Shown here piece after piece: positions 28,968 to 29,494 of a stretch of 29,494 nucleotides of DNA. The first letter of the stretch is position 1, and each line of letters opens with the position of its first letter. The translations under genes and the position numbers were made by a program. This DNA comes from Treponema primitia ZAS-1 (lineage in GTDB: Bacteria > Spirochaetota > Spirochaetia > Treponematales > Breznakiellaceae): assembly GCF_000297095.1 (NCBI RefSeq), contig NZ_AEEA01000042.1, forward strand, positions 1 through 29,494, given 5' to 3'. The notes beneath the pieces were generated by a model that ran no database searches, was not told the DNA's origin, and saw only the letters and a program-made list of their open reading frames with translations.

Positions 28968-29420
28968 TTTTTGGCTCCTTAAAATTAATTGGATCACGGG
29001 TATGTTGTTTTTGATTAGATTAGCTGTGACTGTTTAACCAAGGTGGGTTATGGCAGCGAAGAACGACATCCTATGATTCGGGAACATAGGGCTTAGAGAA
29101 AACAAAGCCTATAAAAAATGAATATTTATTAGGACTGAATAAATCATCAATAATCTATTATTGAATATGAAGTGTGGGTTACTAAGTAACCCATGTCTAT
29201 ATCGAAAAATGCCCCAGATCGCTGCTATGGCGTGATTGATAGAAATAGAAGTTTTAAAGAAATATATACATGAAATTTAAAGCGATTGAATGAATCATAA
29301 CTGAGTTACAACGAGGCTGTCCAAAAAGGAGAACAGCCGCCCCTTTTGGGTAGGCAGATGGCATGATGGGAATTTTAAAAGATTTTGAGCGGTTATATAA
29401 AATGGTCCAGTAAGAAAAAA
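28968..29420. other. Non-coding region upstream of the Rep-like gene
   Basis: About 450 AT-rich bases without a supported gene. It contains a perfect 8-bp hairpin tgggttac-taa-gtaaccca (29175-29193) and a ggctgt/acagcc pair near 29313-29336, next to an A-rich stretch. Nothing else is recognised. It could hold the promoter of the minus-strand block or the origin used by a Rep protein. Confidence 0.4.
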
Positions 29421-29491
29421 TTGTAGCCTAGTAGTTCCATTTATATTAATGTGTGCCATTTATTCCTTTGATATGAACCATTAGGCTACAA
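29421..29491. repeat. Inverted repeat at the right edge
   Basis: ttgtagccta (29421-29430) and taggctacaa (29482-29491) are perfect 10-bp arms, with further imperfect pairing inside (gtagttccat with atgaaccat). On the minus strand the second arm is followed by a run of six T, so it could be a terminator for genes beyond the edge, or a mobile element end. Confidence 0.5.
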
Positions 29492-29494
29492 AAG

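Noticed and set aside
29313..29345. Insertion-sequence end suggested by a ggctgtcc-type stretch
   Set aside because: A short ggctgt/acagcc pair next to A-rich sequence only; no transposase or matching second end is present.

Overview
The window looks like part of a spirochaete chromosome, most plausibly a gut Treponema. That is inferred from the mixed GC content, the gene repertoire and the cassette-like repeats at the left end; no marker gene proves it. Three segments with different histories lie side by side.

Left segment (1-4600). Two AT-rich genes, a Vat-type streptogramin acetyltransferase and an unknown membrane protein, alternate with three copies of a 200-bp palindromic element. Paired base changes between copies preserve the long hairpin. 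A shared motif and a foldable structure at the gene ends recall integron cassettes, but the canonical attC right-hand core was not found. Next comes a minus-strand set of a radical SAM protein, a DUF4491 membrane protein and a DUF362 lipoprotein.

Middle segment (4676-17644). A tRNA-Gln(CTG) with a near-consensus promoter is followed by a tyrosine recombinase whose N-terminus is split by a -1 frameshift in a five-A run. ParA and ParB follow in tight overlap, then an excisionase-like HTH protein, a RepA-like helicase, SSB, a DUF932 protein, a YubB-like (DUF1281) protein, a PD-(D/E)XK nuclease, an AAA+ ATPase, a RecA-like Sak4-type ATPase and a protein resembling a sliding clamp. I read this as an integrated plasmid or ICE with its own partition, replication and recombination module. 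Short hairpins ending in ATTTTA recur just before the ribosome binding sites of this block and just after it.

Right segment (17748-29494). This is accessory cargo: a zinc-ribbon membrane protein, an XRE-like regulator, and a compact three-gene operon (membrane-anchored alpha/beta protein, DNase I-like EEP nuclease, 609-aa helical membrane protein) that is the best candidate here for an undescribed system. Small zinc proteins and a zinc-ribbon/TM2 protein follow. The minus strand then carries a PcfJ-like pair, the decayed remains of a phage-type adenine methyltransferase, and a 58-aa HTH gene coupled to one of two apparently paralogous Rep-like proteins. No second attachment site matching the tRNA 3' end was seen, so the element probably continues past the right edge.
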